A stretch of DNA of 64,000 nt from Lytechinus variegatus (taxonomy: Eukaryota; Echinodermata; Echinoidea; Temnopleuroida; Toxopneustidae). Within the stretch, counting starts at the first letter, position 1, and every line of letters starts with the position of its first letter. Below the pieces are notes generated by a model. It did no database searches and was not told where the DNA came from. It saw only the letters and a program-made list of their open reading frames with translations. This document shows positions 34,600 through 46,759 of the stretch, in pieces. The position numbers were made by a program, and so were the translations under genes. The stretch is taken from NCBI RefSeq assembly GCF_018143015.1, contig NC_054741.1, positions 14,941,736 through 15,005,735 on the forward strand, given 5' to 3'.

Positions 34600-35120
34600 T
34601 ATAAACTATTATGAATGAAATCTTCAGCTCGTGCTTCGCACTAGCAATGAGATACCAATAATGTTGTTAACCATTTCCGTCAGTCATATAAAAAAAGTTA
34701 TGGTGCTTATAAAAACTCAATTTTAGGGACGATTGAAAAATAGTTCACGATATGTTTTCACACGCATTTTTTAAAATCATAAAACGTGTCTAAAATGTGA
34801 ATGTCCTGTTTTATTTTCAGCTCGCGCTTCGCGAGTACATTATTAGGCTCCACGGGATACATTATCTTGCTTGTAAAATTAAAGTTAAATGATCGAGGAA
34901 TACCCCCTCAAAAAATATAGAAATAGAAAATTTGCTCTCCGAGCGGCGAAATATGGATTAAATTTCCAGCTCCCTGTTTCCATTTGCTGATCCGCCCCTA
35001 CGTGTATACTTGCTTATCATCAGTCTAACTTTCCTTACACGTTATACCTGGCAGGCCTATATACACCAACAAAAAGTCTGCTCTGACAATTTCAAATTTG
35101 CCCCGCCCCCTTTGCGAAAA
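34600..35120 (-). repeat. Minus-strand fragment of the GC-rich-motif repeat family
   Basis: CTCGTGCTTCGCACTAGC near 34629 and CTCGCGCTTCGCGAG near 34821 are reverse complements of the motif found in arrays at 40640, 44563 and 63140. They are followed by G/C-run junctions such as GATCCGCCCCTGG that end members of this family. Confidence 0.55.
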
Positions 35121-35789
35121 TGCTAGATCCGCCCCTGGGAGGAGGATCTTAGTACTGATTGCCTCACTGTAGAAAAACAGTGGGGGCAATTCGTGTAGGC
35201 CTGACAGGAATTCCTTGGATCTGCGACTGGTATAGGCCGGCAATTTAACCTGTCGTGGTCGAAGAGCTGATGATAATAACAAATAATATAAAAATAGAAT
35301 CACCATTCATGTTGACCCTTTCCTCGTATAACAAAACAAAACAAAATACACACACACATGCACACAAACCGGTCAGGGTGGGGGCGCCTGCCCTGGTTCC
35401 GCGCCTGGATTGAAACATGGGAACTTTGAACTTTCTGTTGAAATAATATACATTTCGGCCTTGTTGCAACGGACAAATTATCATCATTATGTAGAAACTG
35501 GGAAAACCCAGCCTCTGGGAATCCCCAGCTCGAAGTGCGATGATGTCACCTCGCGCGCGCGCGCGACGGCGGCGCTCGAGTGACATCTCATGCATGTACT
35601 GTGTGATGAGGAGTGATCCCCGCGGATCGGAGAGCACTTCTATTAAAAACGAACAATGCAATGGGAACATTGAATTTTGTCTGAAACATATTACGCCTAA
35701 ATCAGGACTTTGTAAGCGAGTAAATTAAAACTGCAGTCATCTTACAGGTTTGTCTTAGTTATCTCCAGACAGAATTCTAATCTACTGTT

Positions 35790-35899
35790 TTAGTGTCAGC
35801 GTTGTCTCAGAGCAAAGATCTCATGTTCCATTTCAACGTTAATCCTAAATCTACACCAGGCTCGACGGGAAGGGTGCGGTTTGCGTCGTGTTTTACATG
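35790..35899 (+). promoter_or_regulatory. Candidate non-coding first exon of ZNFX1
   Basis: Non-repetitive sequence ends in TTTTACATG before a strong donor, GTAAGT, at 35900. A CpG- and GC-rich stretch lies 200 bases upstream (35540-35620). ZNFX1 needs an upstream non-coding exon, because its ATG exon begins with an acceptor at 46728. This is the nearer of two candidates (the other ends at 31020). Confidence 0.3.
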
Positions 35900-35994
35900 G
35901 TAAGTTAATCAATTAAAGCATTTTTTTCACTTGGAAATGCAAGGTTTATGTTTCTGATACAGTCAGATGCAATAATGTGTGTGTATGTTCTTAC

Positions 35995-36548
35995 AGGGAT
36001 GGTCCGGGCTGAAAATATTTATATCTTAATCCATAGAGTAGAATTCCGAAAATTTCATCAAAATCGGATAACAAATAATAGAGTTTAAAGTTTAGCAATA
36101 TTTTGTGAAAACAGTCGTCATGATTATTAATTAGGTGGGCTGATAATGTCACATTCCCACTTTTCGTTTTCGTATGTTATTACATAAAATCATATTTTTT
36201 TTCATTATTTCAGAATAATATGTTTCCCTTATGATGAAATAAGTTGCTGCAATAAATATCTAATGCATCACAAACTCAGTTATCAATCCAGTTTTTCTAG
36301 ATCTTGAAGAAAAAAGTTAAAATAATACTAATTTCATATAATAAAATGCAAAATAACAAGTGGAGATGTGACACCATCAGCCAACCTAATGAATATTCAT
36401 GACGACTGTTTTCACAAAATATTGCCAACATTTAAAACTCAATAACTTTGTTATTTGTTATCCGATTTTGATGAAATTTTGGGCATTTTGCTTAGTTAAT
36501 TCTACTCTATCTATTAAGCTATAAATACTTTCAGCCCGGGCCATCCCT
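35995..36548. mobile_element. Foldback MITE with long inverted arms
   Basis: The ends read AGGGATGGTCCGGGCTGAAA and, inverted, TTTCAGCCCGGGCCATCCCT. The arms extend inward for some 200 bases (AAAATTTCATCAAAATCGGA with its mirror TCCGATTTTGATGAAATTTT, and ACAGTCGTCATGA with its mirror). The flanks TTAC and TAAG suggest a TTAA-type target. Confidence 0.75.
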
Positions 36549-36586
36549 TAAGTGAGAAATGTATGAGAATGATGATTACAATCTGG

Positions 36587-37979
36587 CAGCTGTGTTGTAG
36601 TGCCTTGCCCTTGATGCTCGGCCTTGGCCTTAAGGCGCCTTAAGGCCTACTTTTTCAAAGCCTTGGCCTTGAACATTCAAGCCTTGGCCTTGGCCTTGAG
36701 GATTTTGAGCCTTGAAATTTCAAGGCATTTTCAAGGCTTTTTCAAGGCATTTTTTGTACTTTCATTTATTTTTATATAAGTAATTATAAATGTTATTATT
36801 TAATGAGTAATTGTTCTGTATATTCAATGGCACTACTTCCATGCAGTCAGCAGTAGTAAGTGTACTAGCAGTGCCATAAATTGTGATTATCACCATCATC
36901 AAGAATTATCATCATCACATTCATTTATGTGACAAAGAAAACAGTATATGATGAAAAATAACATTATTTATTGGTAACGTATTGTAATCATGACTAATGA
37001 TGATAATAATGATAGTAATAATCATTTTGATAAAGATTAGAGTGATTTGATGGCAGGATTAATTCTGACAGATCTGACAGCTAATTTTGACAACAATTTT
37101 CATAAAGAATGATAACAAGGATTTTCCTAGTATTATATTTTCTTTGGCCAAGAAGAATGTTTTTTAAGTCTTAATGATATTTTGAAAAGATTTGGTAAAC
37201 TTGAACACAATCTTCAATTTTGTCATATCCAAATGGGCTATGTCAATGGCATGATGAACCAAAAGTTTTGAGGGGCCAAGCATGGCATATATATATATAG
37301 AGCAAAATTTCTGCCAAAAAGTTTAAAGCAATTGAAGTGAGCGAGTGAGCAAAGTTTTTTCACTTTCTTACTATAAGAAAAGCTAATTTTGTGATAGATT
37401 GTGACAATATGTAAAGAAAGTAATATCACACTTACTCCTTTACCTTTCATTTTTTCCTTTTCTAAGATTATTCTTGGTGGTGGAACTTCTCTCTCTTTTT
37501 TTTGGGGGGGGGGGGGAGGGGGTTCTGATATTTGTAAACAGGTGAGAAAGTGGGAATATAACTCGATTTTGTTAGTATTCTTTATTCCGATTTTTTTAGC
37601 TAAAATAAGTGTAGAAGATACATGTAGAAGAAATGAGAATTAAAATCTAAAAGGGGTTGTGTGCAGGAAAACAACATGAAAATGGACACGAGTCCTAAAA
37701 GTGACTCATTTTCAGGTCATCATTTGAAAATTTCAACTTGTGCTCTCTTGCCTCCCCCCCGAAAAAATACTTGTTGGAAAAAATGCCCCTTTTCCAAAAT
37801 CGAAAATGCTCTTTTTTTCCAAATGAAATATGCCCTTTTAAAATGAAATACCTTGAAGTTTTCAGGCCTTGGTCTTGGCCTTGGGTTTCCATGCCTTGGC
37901 CTCAGCCTTAGGTATTGAAGCCTTGGCCTTGGGTATTAAAGCCTTGGCCTTGGTGGTTTATGCCTTGACTACAACACTG
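36587..37979. mobile_element. hAT-type non-autonomous element with CCTTGG subterminal repeats
   Basis: The termini are CAGCTGTGTTGTAGT and, inverted, CAGTGTTGTAGTCAAGGC. They are flanked by an exact 8-bp duplication, CAATCTGG, at 36579-36586 and 37980-37987, typical of hAT. Both ends carry many copies of GCCTTGGCCTTG (36620-36745 and 37862-37965) arranged as inverted subterminal arrays. The middle holds other repeats, including a G-run element near 37500. No transposase coding. Confidence 0.85.
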
Positions 37980-38107
37980 CAATCTGGTTATTTATCCGCT
38001 TAAAACATATTGTACGCATCGTATGATTATTCATATTTTCCTCCAAGTGCTGAGTCATGTTTGGTATTTGACAACTGGTCAAATGATAACCAATCAGGTG
38101 AGTTTAA

Positions 38108-38613
38108 AGGAGAATGAAACCTTTGGAACAAGATAGCTTGAATGTGTGAAAACAGAAAAAGCAAAGAAACAGATCAACGAAAGTTTGAGGAAAATCGGAC
38201 AAATAATGAGAAAGTTATGAGCATTTGAATATTGCGATCACTAATGCTAACGACATCCTTAAATTGGCAATGCGACAAAGATGTGTGATGTCCACTCACT
38301 TGTCAACAACTCTTCCCATTACTATATTGTATATATCACACTTAAATTGCCTCTTTTATCACATCTATCAGTAGGTCATTGTGTTCTTTCTGTAGGAGGG
38401 CATGTAATACAGATTTTTAAAGAATACATCATGGATAAAAAGTTTGTATCTACATAAAAAATACATTTTTAGGGTATTTTTAGTCAATCAAAGGGAAAGT
38501 TGTTCACATGTGACATCAGACATCCGTGTCACATTGCCAATGGGAGGATCTCCATTGCTTAGTTGTTCCTATTCTTTGTTCTTTGTTCCTTGTTCCACAT
38601 GTTTAATTCCCCT
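38108..38613. mobile_element. TTAA-flanked MITE
   Basis: TTAA at 38104-38107 and 38614-38617 flank inverted ends AGGAGAATGAAACC and GTTTAATTCCCCT. An inner AATCGGACAAATAATGAGAA block resembles the other TTAA MITEs here. Confidence 0.7.
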
Positions 38614-39129
38614 TTAAAACAGGCATTGTAATAAATATTTTCCAACATATAAGTCGTGGACCTGGTTCATACAGTACAACTTGAAATGGAACAAAATGGT
38701 AAATAGGCTGAATAGGGATTTCACAAAAATATTTAGACGAACTGGTTGTAGCCGAACTATTCGAGAAGACACCAAATAGAAAGTAGACGAAGTGAGTGTA
38801 GACCAAATTCACGTGGTCCACCATTGGTGGAATACCTTTCAAATGAGCGTGTAAATTAGTTATTAAAACCATGTAATTAGGCTGAGCTTGTAAATTAGTT
38901 ATTGAAACCATGAAATTATGTTCACCTGTTGAGGACAGTTGGGTGTCAATGTGTCTTGACAACTTTTGAGTCGTGGGTTATGCGTTTGTTATTACACAAG
39001 AGCATTGTTTAATTTAGACATAAAACAGCTTTATCGATCACCAATTCAACTTAGGTAAAATTTTATCAGTAGGCCCTATTTACCAAGGATAGGATTGGTT
39101 GAGTGTTTTGATGAGTTTCTGTCAGGGTC

Positions 39130-40160
39130 AGTTTTTGTCTCGCCTGTATAGCATAGCGAAACTGTATATAGGCGCCGCTTTTCCGACGGTGGCGACGGCG
39201 CGCGGCGGCGTTGGCGGCCTCGTCCACATTGAAATCGTAAACAATTAAGGTTAATTTTTTGAAATGCCATCATAACTTAGTACAGGACCTCGTTCATGAA
39301 ACGTGGACAGAAGGGTAATCATGTATTACCAATCATCCTACTCAAGTGTCAGGTCACATGACCCAGGTCAAAGGTCATTTATGGTCAATGAACTGAGGCC
39401 ATGTGGGGTAATCATTATCGAAATCTTAAACAAGGTTAAGTTTTTTAGATGTCATCATAACTTTAAAAGTTTATTTATCTAATGAGTCCATAACACTTTA
39501 GGGTAATGGTGTATCACTGAAAAACTGCCTGAGTTTTAGGCCACATGATCAAGGTCAAATGTCATTTAGGGTCAATGAACTTTGGTCATGTTGGGGGTAT
39601 TTGTGGAATTGTCATCAAAACTTTTAAATTTTATGGATCTAGTTCATGAAACTTGGATATAAGAGCAATCAAGTAGGTATATCCTGTATGAGTTTCAGGT
39701 CACATGACCTAGATCAAAGGTCATTTAAGGTCAATTAACTTGGAACTTGTTGGGGGTCTTTGTTGTGTTGGCGTCATAACTTTGAAAGAAACAGAAACAA
39801 AAGTTTATGGATCTATTTCAACGAGCTTTTGTTGGGGGTATTTGTGGAATTGTCATAATGTTAAAAGTTTATGGATCTAGTTCATGAAACTTGGACATAT
39901 TATGAGCAGCCATGTATCCTTGAACATCCTGTGCAGGATTCACGTCACATGACCTAGATCAAAGGTCATTTAGGGTCAATTAACTTTGATCATGTTGGGG
40001 GTATTTGTTGAGTTGGTGTGTCACAACTTTGAAAGAAACAGAAACAGAAATTTTATGGATCTTTTTCATGAACCATAGACTAGTCAAGTATGAATGATTG
40101 TTTTGCACATGTCTCTGTCACATGATCAAGGTCAAAGGTCACTTTAGATGAGGAATTGAT
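39130..40160. repeat. Tandem array of about 160-245 bp units with AGGTCAAAGGTCA
   Basis: The left edge reads GTCTCGCCTGTATAGCATAG and GGCGCCGCTTTTCCGACGG, followed by a short CGG-rich run. Five or so units follow, each with CACATGACC, AGGTCAAAGGTCATTTAGG, GTCAATGAACTTTGGTCATG and TTCATGAAACTTGGACATA. AGGTCAAAGGTCA at 39365-39377 is a perfect DR1 nuclear-receptor motif. Variants lie near 39551, 39711, 39955 and 40129. Confidence 0.75.
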
Positions 40161-40639
40161 GAGTACATGAAATGAAAATGACAACATAAAGCACTGAGAT
40201 ATACAATTTCAAGGAGATGATATGCAAATAAGGTGCATTAAAATGAATATCAGCAAACATCATCCGACTGGGCGAACAATGACACCTCATTTGTTTGGTT
40301 TCAGAGAATTAAAATAGAAACATTCAAACGTCAACTTTTGGTGTATCGTGACTCCTGAATTAATATTTCAACGCCTTTGATTTGTCAAAACTTTCAATTA
40401 AACCTTTAAGTTGTTTATGGGTATACATGTAATACATTTTTATGAGTAATCTCAATAGGGAAAATATCTAGCTCGGAGGTGACTATATTTTCAGTTTCAT
40501 TTTTGTTGTTATCTTAAGAAATATCAAAGGACTTCGTTTTTTTTTCAAGTTAGTATCAGAGCAAAAATTCTTGGTCACTTCTAAGCTTTATTCAGAACAT
40601 GAATATTTAAAGCAGTAATCACATATCTATGTAAATAGT

Positions 40640-42230
40640 GTGAGTGCGAAGCGCGACCTTTTTTGTCATGTATTTTGCCCTAATATTAAAACATTCTGGG
40701 CAATGTTTGTGATCCTTAACGAAATATGAAACCAACTAAACAAAACATTTTTTATATATGCTTTGATCTGATCAAAAAAAGATCTGTTAACGGCTGCTTG
40801 CAGTTAGCCATGAAGAGGTTACATATATCAACACTCAAATAATGCGAGTTCGAAGCGCGAGTTAGAATTTTAGATATTTCTATACCTGAAGAATAGAAAT
40901 TCTTAGCACTTTTTGTAACCGTGAAAAGGATAAGTATATTAATAAACAATAATGATTCGAGAGCGAAGCGCGGAAGGAAGAGCGGAAAAAATCGAGATTT
41001 ACATGAAAATCGGACACTCTATTCATGTTTTTAAATCATGAAAAGTATGAGTATTTGGAAATCTTCCTACATTAATGCGAGCGTAAAGCGCGAGCAGAAA
41101 ACTTTTGATCTGAAATTGGATAATGATTGAATAGAGAACAAGCTTTGTATCTGAATAAACATGCGCGCGCGTGTTTCAGATTTCGACCTAAAATCTGGGC
41201 ATTCTAAATACTATTTTTGTCATGAAAAATCAATAAAGCGAGCGCGAAGTGCGAGCTTAAACTATATGATATTCCGATCTGACATGTCTGAAAAGGGGTC
41301 AATTTAAGCTCTGTATTTCAAGCACTTTTTAGGAAAATTGTGAGGTAGACATGGATCACAGTAAAAAAAGAGCTGATACGTTTCATTATTATTACTTTGA
41401 GTTTCTGTCATATAGGACCGGGACATTCAAAGGACATTATGTCATAATTACAAAACTGATGAATATCTTCCCATTTCCCTTCCTAAGCGCGAGTTGAAAC
41501 TTGTCGATATTCTAATCTGGAAAAGGGAAAATTTGATTATTAAATTAATATCTTTTTTATCAATCTAGTATGCCTAATGAGAGCGCGAAATCTGTTAATA
41601 TCATTGCCTGAAAACTGGACATTTAAAGCACTTTTGTAATTATGAATAAGATGCATTGGTTAATATATTTTCAACAATCAATGCGAGCGCAAATCGCAAG
41701 CCGAATTTTTTTATAAACTGTCATGAAATAGGAATTTTAATTAGTTTGTTATAGAATCATTAGTGTTGAGATATACATCACTCACCAATCAAAATGCGAG
41801 CGTGCAGCCCTCGCTGATACGTTTTGACAATCTGACCTGAATAGGGATACTTTAAGAACTATATGGAATACAGGAAAATAATAGGTACCTGACAAATCTA
41901 ATTTTGCGTGCGCGCAGCGCGAGCAGAAATGTTAATATCAAGACCTTAAAACATATACATTTTAACAAAAAAATCCACTTGTAAATAAAAAAAAATAATA
42001 AAAGTTCGATTTCAGAGCTGAAATATGTTTGGTGTGTTGACTTCAAAATTTGATATTTTAAGCTCATATTGAGCAAGATATGTAAATCACCCAAAAGGCA
42101 ATGCGAGCGCGAAGCGCGAGCGAAAATTTTATATAGTGACATGAGATTTTTTAATAATTATTTTGTAAGTCTCCCCTCATCTTGTTTTATTCACTCGTCA
42201 TCCTCCTCGTATAACTCCAGATTAGTGTCA
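40640..42230. repeat. Array of GCGAGCGCGAAGCGCGAGC-type units
   Basis: About twelve copies or variants of the motif (for example near 40649, 40844, 40959, 41077, 41238, 41683, 41908, 42103) are separated by 90-200 bases of AT-rich DNA that itself repeats (CTGAAAATTTTTGATATT, GGGACATTTTAAG). It is the same family as 44563-46204 and 63140-64000. Confidence 0.75.
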
Positions 42231-42415
42231 AATTAACACCAATAAAAACCACATGAACACTTCTTACGAACACGCATTAGTTTCTATTCGTGTCGGTTTA
42301 GTCCTTTATCAACAATGACACCGGTTTTGTGTCATATTTAATACCAGGAGTATGGAATCTAACACCAACCTTTTTACATTCTGGGTCAGTTTACACATTA
42401 TTTAATCAATATTCA

Positions 42416-42850
42416 AAGGACAAGTCCACCCCAGCAAAAACAAATATATTTTGAATAAAAAGAGAAAAACCCAACACCGATAACACTGAAAAATCATAAA
42501 AATAAAACGTGAAATCAGAAAGTTATGACATTTTAAAGTTTTGGTTGATTTCACAAAACGGTTATATGTACATCCTATAATTTTTGAAAAATGAAATATT
42601 TTGATTTTCTTCTCATTGTGATGTAAAACAAAGGTTTATGTTCTTCCCTGATCATGTGGAATTGCCATTGCTTTAATATCTTTGTTTCAATCATAAGGGT
42701 TTTTATCGTCAAATCTGTAAACATTATTTTCAATACTGTATAGATTAAACAGTAAATAAAACCCAAAGAGATGGTGAGTGGGTGACATCGAAAGATACTA
42801 GATAGCTGGATTAATGATATTGATACTCCCTTTAAAACCTGGGAAAACCC
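42416..42850. mobile_element. Partial MITE, AAGGACAAGTCCACC family
   Basis: AAAGGACAAGTCCACCCCAG begins the segment, and AGAAAGTTATGACATTTTAA follows as in 18554-19142. The right end is not clearly preserved. Confidence 0.5.
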
Positions 42851-42927
42851 GTTATCACCTAAACAAATAAAAAAAAAACTATGATATCTGATCAAGACGG
42901 ATCAACACTCATGTCATGTGCTTTTTA

Positions 42928-43284
42928 AATGACATTGCACGCCCCGTTAATTCTAACAGTCAAGATTTTGTTAACTTTACTCGTAATGTTGTCATTATTA
43001 TAATTGTGTTATTGTTATCATTTTTATCGTTATGATTATATTCATTATCATCTTCATTCCTATTTTTTGAATTTCATTTGGCACTTATAAACGCTATAAT
43101 GCATTGCATGCCCGTTAAGTTTAACTTTCATGATTTTGTTAACTTTTCTCTTATTATTGTCATCATGATTGTTATTGTTATTAGTATTACTATTGTTGTT
43201 AACTATCGTTGTAACCATTACCATTATCATTATTATTCCTATTTTTTCTATTTTTTTAAATTTAATTTGACATTTATAAACACT
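42928..43284. repeat. Two direct copies of a 170-190 bp AT-rich unit
   Basis: The blocks GATTTTGTTAACTTT, ATTATTGTCAT and CCTATTTTTT, then ACTTATAAACGCTATA or its variant, occur in the same order in 42928-43096 and 43098-43284. Confidence 0.65.
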
Positions 43285-43639
43285 AAAACACTAGTATCTG
43301 CATAATCAGATTAAAGAGGGAAACAATAACTACAGGACGGTGCATTCTATAAGGAAAATAACACTGGGATAAGAATGAGAAAAGCTGTCAAAATTTTGTT
43401 TGGAAAAATGTAACTTTATCATAACCGGCAGGTCTTCCGCCCCGCACCCCCGATTGCATCCGGGTCAGAATATTGAAATATAACAGATTCAAGGTAAAAT
43501 GTAATCTGGCAACATGTGATGTCCCATATGCATGGTATGCGATCTGAACATTTCAAGCAATTCTCAAACAATACCGCATTTTTAGGAAGGAATTATATCA
43601 TAATCGCAATCTTTCAACAAAATATTACTTTTACCAGTA

Positions 43640-43920
43640 GCGTTAATTATTAGCCCAAAAAATTGGGGGTGCCAGACATGGCGCAGCAGAAATAAATAAG
43701 AAAATGTGCGAGAGAGCGGAACAAGCATAGCGAACGAGCAAATATTTTCAAAAAAAAAAAAATATAATATTTTTTTTGAGTTTGTCAAATTATTGAGAAA
43801 ATTATATAATATTTCACCCTTTTCCCTTTCCTTTTCTTTCCCGTTCTCCCTTTTCTTCGTCGTGAAACTTTAAGGGGCCATTGCCACCAAGCCTCCCATA
43901 ATGTGCGCGCCAGTAACTCG
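43640..43920. repeat. Fragment of a G-run/GAGCG repeat
   Basis: This fragment contains TTGGGGGTGCCAGACATGG, GTGCGAGAGAGCGGAAC, AAGCATAGCGAACGAGC and an adjoining pyrimidine tract. A related fragment (GGGGCCAAGCATGGC, GTGAGCGAGTGAGC) lies near 37270-37350 inside the hAT element. Confidence 0.45.
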
Positions 43921-44562
43921 TACCCCTCTTTTAACATGTTAAAATGTTCTTATATCCTTTCTTCTCATGATGAATACTGGAGAATTAGAATTGTTCATAT
44001 TGATTTAATAAATTTCCAATTACTTTTATTTAGATAACAATTGCCACCTACTCAGATCCAACAATATATAGACATTGGGATGATGAGGGTGGGTATCTTA
44101 GACCAAGATGCAACCCTTCCCTCTAGGCTAAAATGATTGATTTATCTTTCTTTATTGAGATGATAGATAATTTTCAGAATAGAACCTTTGCTATAAATCA
44201 CCATCATACAATATCATATTGTAGAATGTCTACTCCCCAGTATATATGTTTCTATTACTATTTTTTTTCTTGGAGAAAACAATTATCCAGTTTATGCAGT
44301 CTCGGATTTTTATGTGTAGCTTAAATGAAAAAGAAGTTGAATTGTATAAAACATAAGATAAAAGAATATCAATGAAAAGACGATGAAATTGAATAGATAA
44401 GAATGTTATATGAGCATTTGAAAGTTAAGATAAAAATGCCCTGGAAATCCTCCCACCGGCATTGAACTAGGATATGTGACACTGACTTAACTGTATATCA
44501 ACAAACATATTAAAATGCAGATCGGTGGTGATGTCACACAGGAAAAACTTCACCATTACTCT

Positions 44563-46204
44563 CAGTGGCGTACCGTGGGTCACGGCATTGGGGGGGCACC
44601 AGCAAAAAATTTGAGTCCCTTAGAGAGCGCGCAAAGCGCGCTCAGTTGCCAGCTATACTGACCTATTGGAGACATTTTAAGGACATGCAGTGCCATTACA
44701 TACATACATACATTTAATATTTATTTAGCGCTTTTCCATGTAAACATGCTCAAAGCGCTTTACAGTATCATATTATAATTAAGTTGAATATTCTGCTCTC
44801 CAAGTGCTAACAATATTAATCAAATGGATATTACAAAGAAAATAAATAGGTCTTTAGTTTGTTTTTTAAACGGATATGTATCTCACTGATTAAATAATGC
44901 GAGCGCGAAGCGCGAGCTTGAAATTTTTGATATTGAGACCTAAAAAGGGACATTATAAGCAAATTTTTTGTAGCAATGATACGTACATGTCTTGCTAAGC
45001 AAACAATACGAGCGCGAAGCGCGAGCTGAAATTTTTGTATAAATTGACCCCAAACAGGGACATTTTAAGCCAATATTTTAGGAATCCATTAAGAGTATAC
45101 ATATCTTAGCGTAGTCATCTAAGTGCCATCCTTTGCTGCTTTTCATAGAATTACATAACACATTAAACACTTTTTGTCGTCATTGTAATCATGATAATCA
45201 TACGCATCTCACTAATCAAATAATGCGAGCGCGAAGCGCGAGCTGAAAATTTAGACCTGAAGAGGGGCACTAAAAGGCTCGTTTCTAGGAATTCACTTAG
45301 ACCGTACTATTTCACTAACCAAATGATGCGAGCGCAAAGCGCCAGCTAATTTTTTTTTTGTACATATTGACCCAAACCTGGATATTTTAAGGACTATTTT
45401 TTTTTGGGGGGGATCCATTAAGAGTATCTCACCATTGTCATCTAATGCGAGTGTCAAGCACTTTCTGATTATGTTAGAATTGCATCTAAACACATGAAGC
45501 ACATTTTGTTGTCATAGTCATACGCATCTCACGAATCAAATACTGCGGGCGCGAAGCGCGAGCTGAAAATTTAGGAAATTCAGAACTGAAGAGGGACATT
45601 CTAAGGCTTGTTTGCAGAAATTCACTAAGACCGTGCGAATTTCACTAACCAAAATGATGCGAGCGCGAACCGCGAACAGAAATTTTTTGATATTGAAATC
45701 AGAAAAATTGATATTTTAAGGACTGATTTTAGGAATTCATGAAGAGAGACATCTCACCAATCAACTAATGTGAACGTTAGCACGGACAGGAATTGTTTTA
45801 TATTAAGACCTTAAAATAGGGTAATCACTTTAAGTGGTCATGAAAAAGAAGCAAATGTCACTACATAAAACAATAATAACTCGAATTGCGAGGAAATATA
45901 TTTGGTGTATATTGATTTGAAAACGGGAGGTTGTAGTACAGCACGATTAACAGGATTGTACATCTCGTTAAACGGTCTATGCTAGCACCAGGAACAATGA
46001 AGATAGGCTCTGAGCAAATAATGTTTTATAAAGGTATGAAAAAATGCTTCTTATATAATATAACATAACATAATATAACATTTTAATGAACAATAATTTC
46101 TCCTTCCCCCCCGACGTTTCTCTTCTCTCCCTTTCTCCCTCTTTTTCTCCTTTTCCCCGTTTTTTTTTTGCCAGCCGATTGGGGGGCACGTGCCCAATCC
46201 ACTG
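44563..46204. mobile_element. hAT-like element built of GCGAGCGCGAAGCGCGAGC units
   Basis: An exact 8-bp duplication, ATTACTCT, flanks it at 44555-44562 and 46205-46212. The termini read CAGTGGCGTACCGTGGG and, inverted, CAGTGGATTGGGCACGTGCC, each with a G run just inside. Motif units lie near 44620, 44898, 45008, 45223, 45327, 45546 and 45659, separated by about 110-220 bases. No coding is visible. A SINE-like insert occupies about 44697-44880. Confidence 0.85.
44697..44880. mobile_element. SINE/LINE tail fragment inside the hAT-like element
   Basis: A CATA run is followed by TTTATTTAGCGCTTTTCC and GCTCAAAGCGCTTTACAGTA, a tail common in marine invertebrate SINEs. It interrupts the unit order of the host element. 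Confidence 0.45.
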
Positions 46205-46759
46205 ATTACTCTGGTATATGTGCCACTTGTCTCTTTGTCCTAGGTTGCTTTATTGCGAGATATGCAACACAGATTTTACAAAATATATGATGGACGATCA
46301 GGTTATGCCCCATGCATCGTTAGCAAAAAAATAAATAATAATAATAAGAAGTTTTGAGGATATTTTCTGTCAAAGGGGAGGGGGGATGTGTTGATAAGTG
46401 ACATATTAATTTGTCTCATTCCCATACAATAGGCGCTCTTTACATTAAAGGTAATGCTCATAATGTTCTTAATGTTTGTCCATTTTCTTCACATTGAAGT
46501 TACTTTTTTATAATTTTTCCTTACAAACTCCAAGGGTTTTAGCGTCTTCTGGCTAAAACAGTACATAAAACAGAGAGGTATGGGGCAATACATGATGTTA
46601 TTGTTATCTAATGGACTGTCACAACAACGTTCTTTAGTTTTACTGAAATACAAATTTAAACTCGCACCCCACCAACAACAACCAATATCCCTAAATTTGA
46701 TGATGCTGCTGGTTGTATTTTACTCTAGAAACTGTGAACAGGAAAACCCTTCTTGAAAG

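Noticed and set aside
35245-35670. 141-codon minus-strand open frame
   Set aside because: It spans GC-rich repeat-like sequence with no recognised domain and no splice support.
40640-42230. CRISPR-like array of regularly spaced repeats
   Set aside because: Spacing varies widely, the spacers are themselves repetitive, and the host is a eukaryote.
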